Shown: in pieces, positions 1-4,645 of the stretch
Layout: each line of letters starts with the position of its first letter
Numbering within the stretch: position 1 is the first letter of the stretch
DNA from: Rhodoferax sp.
GTDB lineage: Bacteria; Pseudomonadota; Gammaproteobacteria; Burkholderiales; Burkholderiaceae_C
NCBI GenBank assembly: GCA_030833685.1
Contig: JAURGS010000141.1
Span: forward strand, 1 to 6,676
Direction: 5' to 3'
Length of the DNA stretch: 6,676 bases
Notes under the pieces: model-generated
What the model was told of the DNA's origin: nothing
Database searches by the model: none
Seen by the model: the letters and a program-made list of their open reading frames with translations, nothing else
Made by a program: the position numbers and the translations under genes

Positions 1-1
1 T

Positions 2-292
2 GGTGTGAAGGTCTGGGTCTACAAAGGCGACACATTGGGCCGCAACGACCAGCCGGTGGCGGAAGCCCCCCGCACGGACGAAGAGCGCCGCCCACGTGCA
101 CCGCGTCGTGATGCCCGTCCTGGCGCTGAGCGTCCGGCTGGCCGCACCCGTCGTGCCGCTGGCACCAACGCCGCACCCACCGATGGCAGTGACAAGCCTG
201 CAGAGGCTACTGGCGCCGCCACCAAACCCGCCGTTAAGCGCGTCCGCAAGGTAGCCGCGCCAGCTGCAGCAGCTGACGGCAAAGGAGAATAA
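2..292 (+). CDS. rpsC: 30S ribosomal protein S3, C-terminal part (5' end outside window)
   Basis: This is the 3' end of the S3 gene. S3 binds 16S rRNA in the head of the small subunit and helps form the mRNA entry tunnel. The 96 visible residues begin with GVKVWVYKGD, the conserved end of the S3 C-terminal domain (E. coli has GVKVWIFKGE at this point). The KH domain lies outside the window. About 85 residues follow this motif, against roughly 25 in E. coli. They are low in complexity: first Arg/Pro-rich, then Ala/Thr/Pro-rich, then a short basic patch (KRVRKV) before an Ala-rich end. The stop TAA at 290-292 lies 2 bases before rplP, and the ribosome binding site of rplP lies inside the last codons of rpsC, so the two are translated in close succession. 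The GTG at position 5 is an internal Val codon, not a start. The identity is certain; only the tail is unusual. Confidence 0.96.
   Translation, partial: GVKVWVYKGDTLGRNDQPVAEAPRTDEERRPRAPRRDARPGAERPAGRTRRAAGTNAAPTDGSDKPAEATGAATKPAVKRVRKVAAPAAAADGKGE
281..288 (+). promoter_or_regulatory. Ribosome binding site of rplP inside the rpsC end
   Basis: AAAGGAGA lies 6 bases before the rplP ATG and overlaps the last codons of rpsC. This fixes the rplP start and suggests coupled translation. Confidence 0.8.
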
Positions 293-294
293 TC

Positions 295-711
295 ATGTTG
301 CAACCCGCTCGCCGCAAATACCGCAAAGAGCAGAAAGGCCGTAACACCGGTCTGGCGACCCGAGGCAGCTCGGTCGCTTTTGGTGATTTCGGTCTGAAAT
401 GTACCGATCGTGGTCGTTTGACCGCGCGTCAAATTGAGTCTGCGCGCCGTGCCATATCGCGCCACGTCAAGCGTGGTGGCCGCATTTGGATTCGTGTTTT
501 CCCGGACAAGCCGATTTCTCAAAAGCCTGCAGAGGTGCGTATGGGTAACGGCAAAGGGAACCCCGAGTACTACGTTGCAGAAATTCAGCCCGGCAAGATT
601 GTGTTTGAGATTGTTGGTGTGCCCGAAGAGCTGGCGCGTGAGGCGTTTCGCCTTGCCGCTGCCAAGCTGCCGCTGCGCACGACTTTCGTCTCGCGCATGA
701 TTGGCCAGTGA
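295..711 (+). CDS. rplP: 50S ribosomal protein L16
   Basis: L16 is a large-subunit protein near the peptidyl transferase centre and the A-site tRNA. The product is 138 residues, against 136 in E. coli, so it is full length. Two family signatures are visible: KRGGRIWIRVFP at residues 59-70 and RMGNGKG at 82-88. The second is followed by NPEYY where E. coli has NVEYW, a conservative change. Arg82 corresponds to the E. coli L16 arginine that is hydroxylated in some gammaproteobacteria; whether it is modified here cannot be seen. The gene is preceded by rpsC and followed by rpmC, the standard S10 operon order. Its stop TGA at 709-711 is 15 bases from the rpmC ATG. Confidence 0.98.
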   Translation: MLQPARRKYRKEQKGRNTGLATRGSSVAFGDFGLKCTDRGRLTARQIESARRAISRHVKRGGRIWIRVFPDKPISQKPAEVRMGNGKGNPEYYVAEIQPGKIVFEIVGVPEELAREAFRLAAAKLPLRTTFVSRMIGQ

Positions 712-726
712 CCAGGAGTGACAGAG

Positions 727-933
727 ATGAAAGCAACTGAACTACGGCAAAAAGACGTGGCTGGCCTGCAGACGGAAGTCAAAGCCTTGCAAAAAGCGCA
801 CTTTGGTATGCGCATGCAAAAAGCCACACAACAGCTTAGTAACACCCAAGCGCTGCGCTTAGCGCGCCGCGATGTCGCCCGCGCCAAGACTATCTTGGCC
901 GAAAAACTGGCGGCTGAGAAACCAGCGAATTGA
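727..933 (+). CDS. rpmC: 50S ribosomal protein L29
   Basis: L29 is a small helical-hairpin protein at the exit of the ribosomal peptide tunnel, where nascent-chain factors dock. The product is 68 residues, close to the usual 60-70, and starts MKATELRQKD. The conserved C-terminal helix motif is seen as ALRLARRDVARAKT at about residues 41-54. I chose the ATG at 727 because AGGAG at 714-718 lies 8 bases before it. The in-frame GTG at 718, three codons earlier, overlaps that same ribosome binding site and is unlikely to be used. The gene sits between rplP and rpsQ, with 10 bases between its stop and the rpsQ start. Confidence 0.96.
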   Translation: MKATELRQKDVAGLQTEVKALQKAHFGMRMQKATQQLSNTQALRLARRDVARAKTILAEKLAAEKPAN

Positions 934-943
934 GGAGCGATTC

Positions 944-1213
944 ATGACGGAAGCTAAAACATCCCTGAAGCGCACCTTGGTTGGCAAGGTGGTCAGCGAC
1001 AAGCGCGACAAAACCGTGACGGTGCTCATTGAGCGGCGCGTTAAACACGATCTGTACGGCAAGATCGTCGGCAAGTCGAGCAAATACCATGCGCACGACG
1101 AGAAGGGCGAATTCCATTTGGGCGACATCATTGAAATTACCGAGAGCCGGCCGATTTCAAAGACCAAAAACTGGATTGCTACCCGTTTGGTGCAAAAGGC
1201 TGCCCTGGTGTAA
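944..1213 (+). CDS. rpsQ: 30S ribosomal protein S17
   Basis: S17 is a primary 16S rRNA-binding OB-fold protein of the small subunit body. The product is 89 residues, a little above the roughly 84 of E. coli. The family signature G-D-x-x-x-[IVL]-x-E-x-R-P-[IVL]-S is present as GDIIEITESRPIS at residues 60-72, and the N-terminal strand reads GKVVSDKRDKTVTV. I chose the ATG at 944 because GAGGAG at 932-937 lies 6 bases upstream. A longer reading from 872 would run through rpmC in another frame. This is the last gene of the operon: a terminator follows, and rplN, which usually opens the next (spc) ribosomal operon, is not found downstream in the window. Confidence 0.97.
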   Translation: MTEAKTSLKRTLVGKVVSDKRDKTVTVLIERRVKHDLYGKIVGKSSKYHAHDEKGEFHLGDIIEITESRPISKTKNWIATRLVQKAALV

Positions 1214-1247
1214 GCCTTTGTGCTCGGCATGACGCAGTTTTACCGGT

Positions 1248-1277
1248 AACGGCTCACCATGTGGGCCGTTTCTTTTT
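1248..1277 (+). terminator. Rho-independent terminator of the ribosomal protein operon
   Basis: A 10-base-pair stem, AACGGCTCAC (1248-1257) with GTGGGCCGTT (1261-1270), closes a 3-base loop (CAT). It is followed by the T-rich tract TCTTTTT at 1271-1277. The pair 1254/1264 is a U-G wobble in plus-strand RNA but an A-C mismatch on the other strand, so the element is directional. It starts 34 bases after the rpsQ stop. Confidence 0.88.
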
Positions 1278-1282
1278 GCTTG

Positions 1283-1310
1283 TGAACCCGCGTGGTTCAT
1301 TGAATTTTTT
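1283..1310 (+). promoter_or_regulatory. Small hairpin plus T-run in the peroxiredoxin leader
   Basis: TGAACC (1283-1288) can pair with GGTTCA (1294-1299) around a 5-base loop. After a short spacer comes TTTTTT at 1305-1310, immediately before the ribosome binding site of the peroxiredoxin gene. It resembles a weak second terminator or an attenuator, or it may be only an AT-rich leader. The stem is 6 pairs plus one wobble, so the call is tentative. No convincing -35/-10 pair is visible between the first terminator and the gene. Confidence 0.3.
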
Positions 1311-1324
1311 GAAGGAGAATTTTC

Positions 1325-1831
1325 ATGATCAAAGTAGGCGACAAATTGCCAGCAGTCAAGCTGATGGAGTACGTAGACGTGGCCACAGAGGGGTGCAGCG
1401 TTGGACCAAACCCGGTTGATGTGGCCGCTGCCACGCAAGGCAAGACCATCGCTTTGTTTGGTCTGCCAGGCGCTTTCACCCCTACTTGCTCGGCCAAGCA
1501 TGTGCCTGGCTACGTTGCCAAATTCGATGAGCTCAAAGCCGCTGGCGTTGACGAGATCTGGTGCGTGAGCGTGAATGATGCGTTTGTGATGGGTGCTTGG
1601 GCGCGCGACCAGAAAACCGACAACAAGGTTCGTATGCTCGGCGACGGCAGTGCGGACTTTGCCAAAGGCACAGGCCTGACCTTGGACTTGACAGCGCGTG
1701 GCATGGGCTTGCGCGCCAATCGATTCTCGATGCTGGTCAAGGACGGCGTGGTCAAGACGCTCAACATTGAGGCGCCTGGCAAATTTGAAGTTAGCGACGC
1801 CGACACCCTGTTGGCCCAAGCCAAGGCTTGA
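1325..1831 (+). CDS. Peroxiredoxin, Prx5 family (thiol peroxidase)
   Basis: The product is predicted to reduce hydrogen peroxide and organic hydroperoxides in the cytoplasm using an active-site cysteine; there is no signal peptide. At 168 residues it has the normal length of a single-domain Prx5-type redoxin. The catalytic motif PGAFTPTCS places the peroxidatic cysteine at Cys55, with Pro48 and Thr52 in the usual positions. Arg133 in NRFSM matches the conserved active-site arginine of human PRDX5 (KRFSM). The other cysteines, Cys24 and Cys80, are not where human PRDX5 has its resolving cysteine, so a one-cysteine mechanism using glutathione or glutaredoxin is plausible; this is inference. The start is firm: AAGGAGA at 1312-1318 lies 6 bases upstream. 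The gene stands alone between the ribosomal terminator and a convergent acetyltransferase gene. Confidence 0.93.
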   Translation: MIKVGDKLPAVKLMEYVDVATEGCSVGPNPVDVAAATQGKTIALFGLPGAFTPTCSAKHVPGYVAKFDELKAAGVDEIWCVSVNDAFVMGAWARDQKTDNKVRMLGDGSADFAKGTGLTLDLTARGMGLRANRFSMLVKDGVVKTLNIEAPGKFEVSDADTLLAQAKA

Positions 1832-1844
1832 TGCCGAAAGCTTA

Positions 1845-1874
1845 AGCCCAGCCCCGGGCGGGCGGGGCCAGGCT
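1845..1874 (-). terminator. GC-rich hairpin between convergent genes
   Basis: Arms 1845-1856 and 1863-1874 enclose a 6-base loop. In plus-strand RNA the stem has two C-A mismatches (1849-1850 against 1869-1870). In minus-strand RNA these become G-U wobbles and all 12 pairs form. It therefore fits better as the terminator of the minus-strand acetyltransferase transcript, though it may act on both. There is no strong U-run on either side, and one arm touches the acetyltransferase stop codon. Confidence 0.5.
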
Positions 1875-2362
1875 CAAAGGCGCGCCATCAGATAGTGCGC
1901 GCCTTCCAGTGGATTGTGGTAGTACGGTGGTATTTCCACAAACCCGAGGTCTTCATAAAGCCCGCGGGCGGCTTCCATGTCGCTTAAGGTGTCGAGCAAA
2001 ATGCAGCTGTAGCCGGCGCGGCGTGTCAGCTCCAAAATGTCTTCGGCTAAGGCGCGTCCCAGGCCATGGCCTCGAAAAGCCGGTGGCACATACAGGCGTT
2101 TCATCTCGGCGGCATTGGGGTAATCGACCGACTCCAGCGAACGCATAGCGCAGCAGCCCGCCAGCTCCCCGCCGTATCGGACTGCACGCAGCGCGCCATG
2201 AGGGGCCATGTACGGCCCTGGCAGCGAAAGCAGCTCAGCCTCAAAGTTCTGGAAGCCCAGATCGACGCCGATGTCGTTGGCATACGCAGTGAACAGCTGT
2301 CGAATACCGTCCAGGTCCTCGGGTGTGACAGGGCTGAACAATTGAAAAGCGTCGTCATTCAT
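1874..2362 (-). CDS. GNAT family N-acetyltransferase
   Basis: This 162-residue cytoplasmic protein has the typical length of a single GNAT domain, which transfers an acetyl group from acetyl-CoA to an amine. The acetyl-CoA-binding motif A is clear: strand MKRLYVPPAF at 87-96, then RGHGLG at 97-102 (R-x-x-G-x-G), followed by the helix GRALAEDILELTRRAG. The C-terminal motif B region contains LYEDLGFVEIPPYYHNP, the usual tyrosine-bearing strand. The substrate cannot be deduced. The ATG at 2360-2362 has no clear ribosome binding site upstream, so its start is less certain than the others. The gene lies 46 bases downstream of the cytochrome b561 gene on the same strand and could be co-transcribed with it. 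It converges on the peroxiredoxin gene. Confidence 0.9.
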   Translation of the reverse strand: MNDDAFQLFSPVTPEDLDGIRQLFTAYANDIGVDLGFQNFEAELLSLPGPYMAPHGALRAVRYGGELAGCCAMRSLESVDYPNAAEMKRLYVPPAFRGHGLGRALAEDILELTRRAGYSCILLDTLSDMEAARGLYEDLGFVEIPPYYHNPLEGAHYLMARL

Positions 2363-2408
2363 GGTTGCGCGGGCCTGGGTATGTCGTTTCGTTCTGTGCG
2401 TTGCCGAA

Positions 2409-3086
2409 TCAGGTTGGCCTTACCACCCAGAGCAAGATAGCCACGATCGCACCGCATGAGGCAAGCAGCCCCAAGGCCAGCAGGCGTGTTTTGAGGGTGT
2501 CTTGCGACGCGGGCGTCTCGGGGTCCAGGACCTTGTCGCCGGTGATCATGGCGCGAACCAGCGCTTGACGCTTGACCCAGCTGTAATACCCGATGGCCAC
2601 CAAGTGCAGCAGAATCAGCGCGAGGATAATTTTTTTGCCAATTGCCGAGTGGTAGAAGGTTGCTGTTGAGACAATTTTGTTCGACACCAGTGCGGTCAGT
2701 GGCCCTGCGGCAGAGATTTCGTCGTCACTGAAAAGCCCTGTGCTCACTTGCAGCACCAAAGCGATCAGCATGGCAAACACGGATAAAGCGCCCAGGGGGC
2801 TGTGCCCGCTGTCTGTGGCGAAGTCGCGCCGGCCGCGCAGATACCGCAGCAGCTGGCTTGGAGCGTATAAAAAACTCGAAAAGCGAGACCAGTGGCCACC
2901 AAGCAGACCCCATAGCAAGCGAAACAGCAGCAAGCTGATAACAGCGTAGCCAAAGCGAAAGTGCCAGACCATGGCATTGCCACCAATCTGAGCGCTGACC
3001 ACGAGCCCGACGACGCACAACACAAGTGCCCAATGGAAAAGGCGCAGAGGCAAATCCCAGATCCGGATCGGTCGGTGTGACGTCAT
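2409..3086 (-). CDS. Cytochrome b561-type di-haem membrane protein
   Basis: This is an integral inner-membrane b-type cytochrome of the bacterial b561 / Ni-hydrogenase b-subunit type, which passes electrons between quinol and a periplasmic partner. The start reads RIWDLPLRLFHWAL, the hallmark of the family. Hydrophobic segments lie at about residues 16-33, 45-62, 98-118, 150-168 and 202-222. Histidines in or near the membrane that could bind haem include His18, His42, His95, His146 and His161; His18 and the later ones fit the family pattern. The product is 225 residues from the ATG at 3086. A TTG at 3104 would add six residues and has GGAA a few bases upstream, whereas the ATG has AGGA directly against it, so the start is ambiguous. 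The gene is divergent from cytochrome c', suggesting a shared redox role. Confidence 0.9.
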   Translation of the reverse strand: MTSHRPIRIWDLPLRLFHWALVLCVVGLVVSAQIGGNAMVWHFRFGYAVISLLLFRLLWGLLGGHWSRFSSFLYAPSQLLRYLRGRRDFATDSGHSPLGALSVFAMLIALVLQVSTGLFSDDEISAAGPLTALVSNKIVSTATFYHSAIGKKIILALILLHLVAIGYYSWVKRQALVRAMITGDKVLDPETPASQDTLKTRLLALGLLASCGAIVAILLWVVRPT

Positions 3087-3168
3087 TCCTGCAAAGGCGT
3101 GCAATGATTTCCGAAGCGCACTACACTGAGCGCCTCGTGTTGAGTTTATCTAGAGAAGGCATTTAATC
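3087..3168. promoter_or_regulatory. Divergent promoter region between cytochrome b561 and cytochrome c'
   Basis: These 82 bases separate two divergent start codons and must hold the promoters of both unless transcription enters from further away. AGAGAAGG at 3152-3159 is the ribosome binding site of cytochrome c', 9 bases before its ATG. A weak -10-like TACACT at 3122-3127 has only a poor -35 partner. I found no good FNR or NsrR palindrome by eye. Confidence 0.4.
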
Positions 3169-3618
3169 ATGATTTTGAAAATTGCAGCCGCCCTTGGTCT
3201 TGCGATGAGTATGGCTCTGCCTGCGCACGCTCAGTTCGCCAAGCCAGAAGATGCCATTAAATACCGCCAAAGTGCGCTGTTCGTTATGGCGCAGAATTTT
3301 GGACGGGTCGCAGCCATGGCTTCAGGCAAGGCACCGTATGACGCCAAAGTGGCAGCAGAAAGTGCAGAAGTAGCGGCTTACATGAGCAAGCTGCCTTGGG
3401 CCGGCTTCACCCCACAGAGCGACCTAGGTGATACCAAGGCCAAACCCGAAATTTGGTCCAACCGTGCCAAATTCGATGACCTGGGTAAAAAGGTTCAAGC
3501 CGAGCTCGACAAGTTGGCAGTGGCGGCTAAGGCCGGCAATCTAGACGCCATCAAGCCAGCTGTTGGCGCAGTCGGAAAGGCCTGCAAAAACTGCCACGAC
3601 GACTTCAGGGCCAAGTAA
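3169..3618 (+). CDS. cycP: Cytochrome c' (class II c-type cytochrome), periplasmic
   Basis: Cytochrome c' is a periplasmic four-helix-bundle haem protein that binds nitric oxide and CO and is thought to protect against nitric oxide. The 149-residue product begins with a signal peptide (residues 1-21, MILKIAAALG to ALPAHA) cleaved before Gln22. The haem site CKNCH at 139-143 lies near the C-terminus, as in class II cytochromes. The mature start QFAKPEDAIKYRQSAL is almost the same as I recall for Achromobacter xylosoxidans cytochrome c', as is the later LPWAGF / PEIWS region. Leu37 (mature position 16) matches the distal leucine that leaves the haem five-coordinate in that protein, so a true c' is more likely than a low-spin c-556. 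The divergent neighbour is a cytochrome b561, a possible electron donor. Confidence 0.95.
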   Translation: MILKIAAALGLAMSMALPAHAQFAKPEDAIKYRQSALFVMAQNFGRVAAMASGKAPYDAKVAAESAEVAAYMSKLPWAGFTPQSDLGDTKAKPEIWSNRAKFDDLGKKVQAELDKLAVAAKAGNLDAIKPAVGAVGKACKNCHDDFRAK

Positions 3619-3628
3619 GCATCGCAGC

Positions 3629-3657
3629 CTGACTTGATTGGGCTTAGCCCAGGTCAG
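3629..3657 (+). terminator. Bulged hairpin after cytochrome c'
   Basis: CTGAC (3629-3633) pairs with GTCAG (3653-3657), then after a 4-base bulge TTGGGC (3638-3643) pairs with GCCCAG (3647-3652) around the loop TTA. One U-G wobble favours the plus strand. There is no U-run after it, so it is only a probable transcript end for cytochrome c', 11 bases past its stop. Confidence 0.4.
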
Positions 3658-3899
3658 CTTGAGTCGGGCAGCCTGTGCTGGATTGCATCCAGTTGCCCTG
3701 GGTTGCGAATGGCGGCCATAGCTTCGAGCCATTTTTCGTGTGGCCCCTTCATTGCTGGTCATAGGCCAAAGGCCTGCGCAGCCAGACCTAGGTTGATGGA
3801 CAGATCAGTCAGCAGCCACGGCTGGTTAAAAAGGCGCGAGCGCACCAACCCATGCCCACGTGCGTGGCACTGGCCCCTGAGTCGGCGGGCATAATCCAT
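3654..3899 (-). pseudogene. Possible decayed gene: two consecutive short frames in one phase
   Basis: On the minus strand an ATG at 3899 opens a 46-codon frame ending in TGA at 3761-3759. Two codons later, in the same phase, an ATG at 3752 opens a further 32 codons ending in TGA at 3656-3654. Read through the single stop, this gives about 80 residues. The first part ends in a mildly hydrophobic stretch (TDLSINLGLAAQAFGL). The second reads MKGPHEKWLEAMAAIRNP and then QLDAIQHRLPDSS, which looks like ordinary soluble protein sequence. Neither start has a ribosome binding site, and a TAG lies three codons before the first ATG. I do not recognise a family. It may be the remnant of a gene broken by a stop codon, two tiny genes, or chance. 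The last stop overlaps the hairpin that ends the convergent cytochrome c' transcript. Confidence 0.25.
3864..3895 (+). promoter_or_regulatory. Weak candidate promoter of the PTS operon
   Basis: CATAAT at 3890-3895 matches the sigma-70 -10 box in five of six positions. The best -35-like sequence, GTGGCA at 3864-3869, is 20 bases away, which is too far for a strong promoter. Initiation here would leave a leader of roughly 60 bases before the EIIA start. Some promoter is needed in this gap because the upstream gene appears to end with a hairpin. Confidence 0.2.
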
Positions 3900-3960
3900 T
3901 AACGCGCTCTAAGTTATGCCTCGCGGTGCTGTAGGCACGCTGCGGTTGGCGAAACAGATC

Positions 3961-4383
3961 ATGAATAACGGGATTTTTATCATTGCACATGCGCCTTTGG
4001 CCACTGCCTTGCGGCAGTGCGCCCTGCATGTGTATCCGGACGCTGCACCCCGGGTGGTCGCATTCGATGTAGCGCCTACGGCGACGATTGCAGAAACCCT
4101 TGGCGAGGTGCGAAACCGCATGCGTGAGTTCAATCTGGACGGTTTGCTGGTTTTGACTGACGTGTTCGGTGCCACACCTTGCAATGTGGCGCAAGCCCTT
4201 CCCGATGGGGTCCATGTTCGCCTGTTGGCGGGCGTCAACCTGCCAATGTTGCTGCGAGCGGTGAACTACCTTGATCAGCCTTTGGAAGACTTGAGTGAAA
4301 AAGCGCTCGCCGGTGGCGCCCAGGGCATGATGCAGGTGTCGTGCGCACCCCCCGTCACATCCAACACCGCGGCTCATGATTAA
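3961..4383 (+). CDS. PTS EIIA component, mannose family
   Basis: This is a cytoplasmic EIIA(Man)-type phosphocarrier that accepts phosphate from HPr on a histidine. The 140-residue product is a single IIA domain. IIAHAPLA puts the phosphorylated histidine at His10, as in E. coli ManX, and VLTDVFGATPCN at 64-75 contains the conserved Asp67. The motif AGVNLPMLLRAVNY at the second half is also characteristic. I chose the ATG at 3961 because homologues start just before the strand leading to His10; an in-frame ATG at 3916 would add 15 residues (MPRGAVG...) without family support. Neither has a strong ribosome binding site. It overlaps ptsH by 8 bases. No IIB, IIC or IID gene is nearby, so regulation of cell physiology rather than sugar uptake is the likely role (inference from known lone EIIA-Man clusters in proteobacteria). 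Confidence 0.93.
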   Translation: MNNGIFIIAHAPLATALRQCALHVYPDAAPRVVAFDVAPTATIAETLGEVRNRMREFNLDGLLVLTDVFGATPCNVAQALPDGVHVRLLAGVNLPMLLRAVNYLDQPLEDLSEKALAGGAQGMMQVSCAPPVTSNTAAHD

Positions 4384-4645
4384 AAGCACAGTCACCATCA
4401 GCAACAAGCTGGGGCTGCATGCTCGCGCGTCTGCCAAACTGACCAAGCTGGCAGGCAGTTTTGCCTGTGAGGTCTGGATGTCCCGTGGGGAGCGTCGGGT
4501 GAACGCCAAGAGCATCATGGGTGTGATGATGCTTGCTGCAGGCATTGGCGCGCAGGTGGAGATTGAAACCAACGGCGACAAAGAACAAGAGGCGCATGAC
4601 GCGATTTGCGCTTTGATCGCGGACAAGTTTGGGGAAGGCGAGTGA
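4376..4645 (+). CDS. ptsH: Phosphocarrier protein HPr
   Basis: HPr shuttles phosphate from enzyme I to EIIA. The 89-residue product has the usual length. LGLHARASAKLTKLA at 12-26 carries the phosphorylated His15 and the adjacent Arg17. NAKSIMGVMMLAA at 43-55 carries Ser46 in the context recognised by HPr kinase/phosphorylase in many proteobacteria; that kinase gene is not in this window. The ATG overlaps the end of the EIIA gene (ATGATTAA), and the stop TGA at 4643-4645 overlaps the GTG start of ptsI, so all three proteins are probably made by coupled translation in near-fixed ratios. Confidence 0.97.
   Translation: MIKSTVTISNKLGLHARASAKLTKLAGSFACEVWMSRGERRVNAKSIMGVMMLAAGIGAQVEIETNGDKEQEAHDAICALIADKFGEGE
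4642..4645 (+). promoter_or_regulatory. GTGA start/stop overlap coupling ptsH and ptsI
   Basis: The GTG start of ptsI and the TGA stop of ptsH share bases, with a purine-rich ribosome binding site (GGGGAAGG) a few bases before. This decides the ptsI start and suggests re-initiation by the same ribosomes. Confidence 0.8.

Larger units (their letters stand above)
3619..3960. other. 342-base gap without a convincing gene
   Basis: The gap between cytochrome c' and the PTS operon contains the hairpin at 3629-3657, a possible promoter for the PTS operon near 3890, and two short minus-strand frames described separately. An 86-codon plus-strand frame at 3634-3894 has the Ser/Arg/Cys-rich make-up of an antisense reading, no ribosome binding site, and no recognisable motif. 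No repeat, tRNA or insertion sequence is visible. Confidence 0.6.

Noticed and set aside
19..522. Minus-strand open frame of 167 codons opposite rpsC and rplP
   Set aside because: It is antisense to highly conserved ribosomal genes, and GC-rich DNA commonly leaves such frames open. No independent coding evidence.
718..726. GTG start for rpmC three codons upstream
   Set aside because: It overlaps the AGGAG ribosome binding site, which is correctly spaced for the ATG at 727.
1157..1819. Minus-strand open frame of 220 codons opposite the peroxiredoxin gene
   Set aside because: The plus-strand peroxiredoxin has its catalytic motif and a strong ribosome binding site. The antisense frame shows no motif and also runs across the terminator.
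3140..3152. TTGAGTTTATCTA resembling an FNR/Anr box before cytochrome c'
   Set aside because: The half-sites are imperfect (TTGAG, ATCTA instead of TTGAT, ATCAA) and are 3 rather than 4 bases apart.
3865..3880. TGGCAC resembling a sigma-54 -24 element upstream of the PTS operon
   Set aside because: The required GC at the -12 position is absent: ten bases after the GG the sequence is TG. No sigma-54 promoter can be supported.
3634..3894. Plus-strand 86-codon frame after cytochrome c'
   Set aside because: Its start lies inside the hairpin after cytochrome c', it has no ribosome binding site, and its Ser/Arg/Cys/Trp-rich composition is typical of a shadow frame.
3916..3960. Upstream ATG extending EIIA by 15 residues
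   Set aside because: The family begins just before the strand carrying His10, and the extension MPRGAVGTLRLAKQI has no support from family length or a ribosome binding site.
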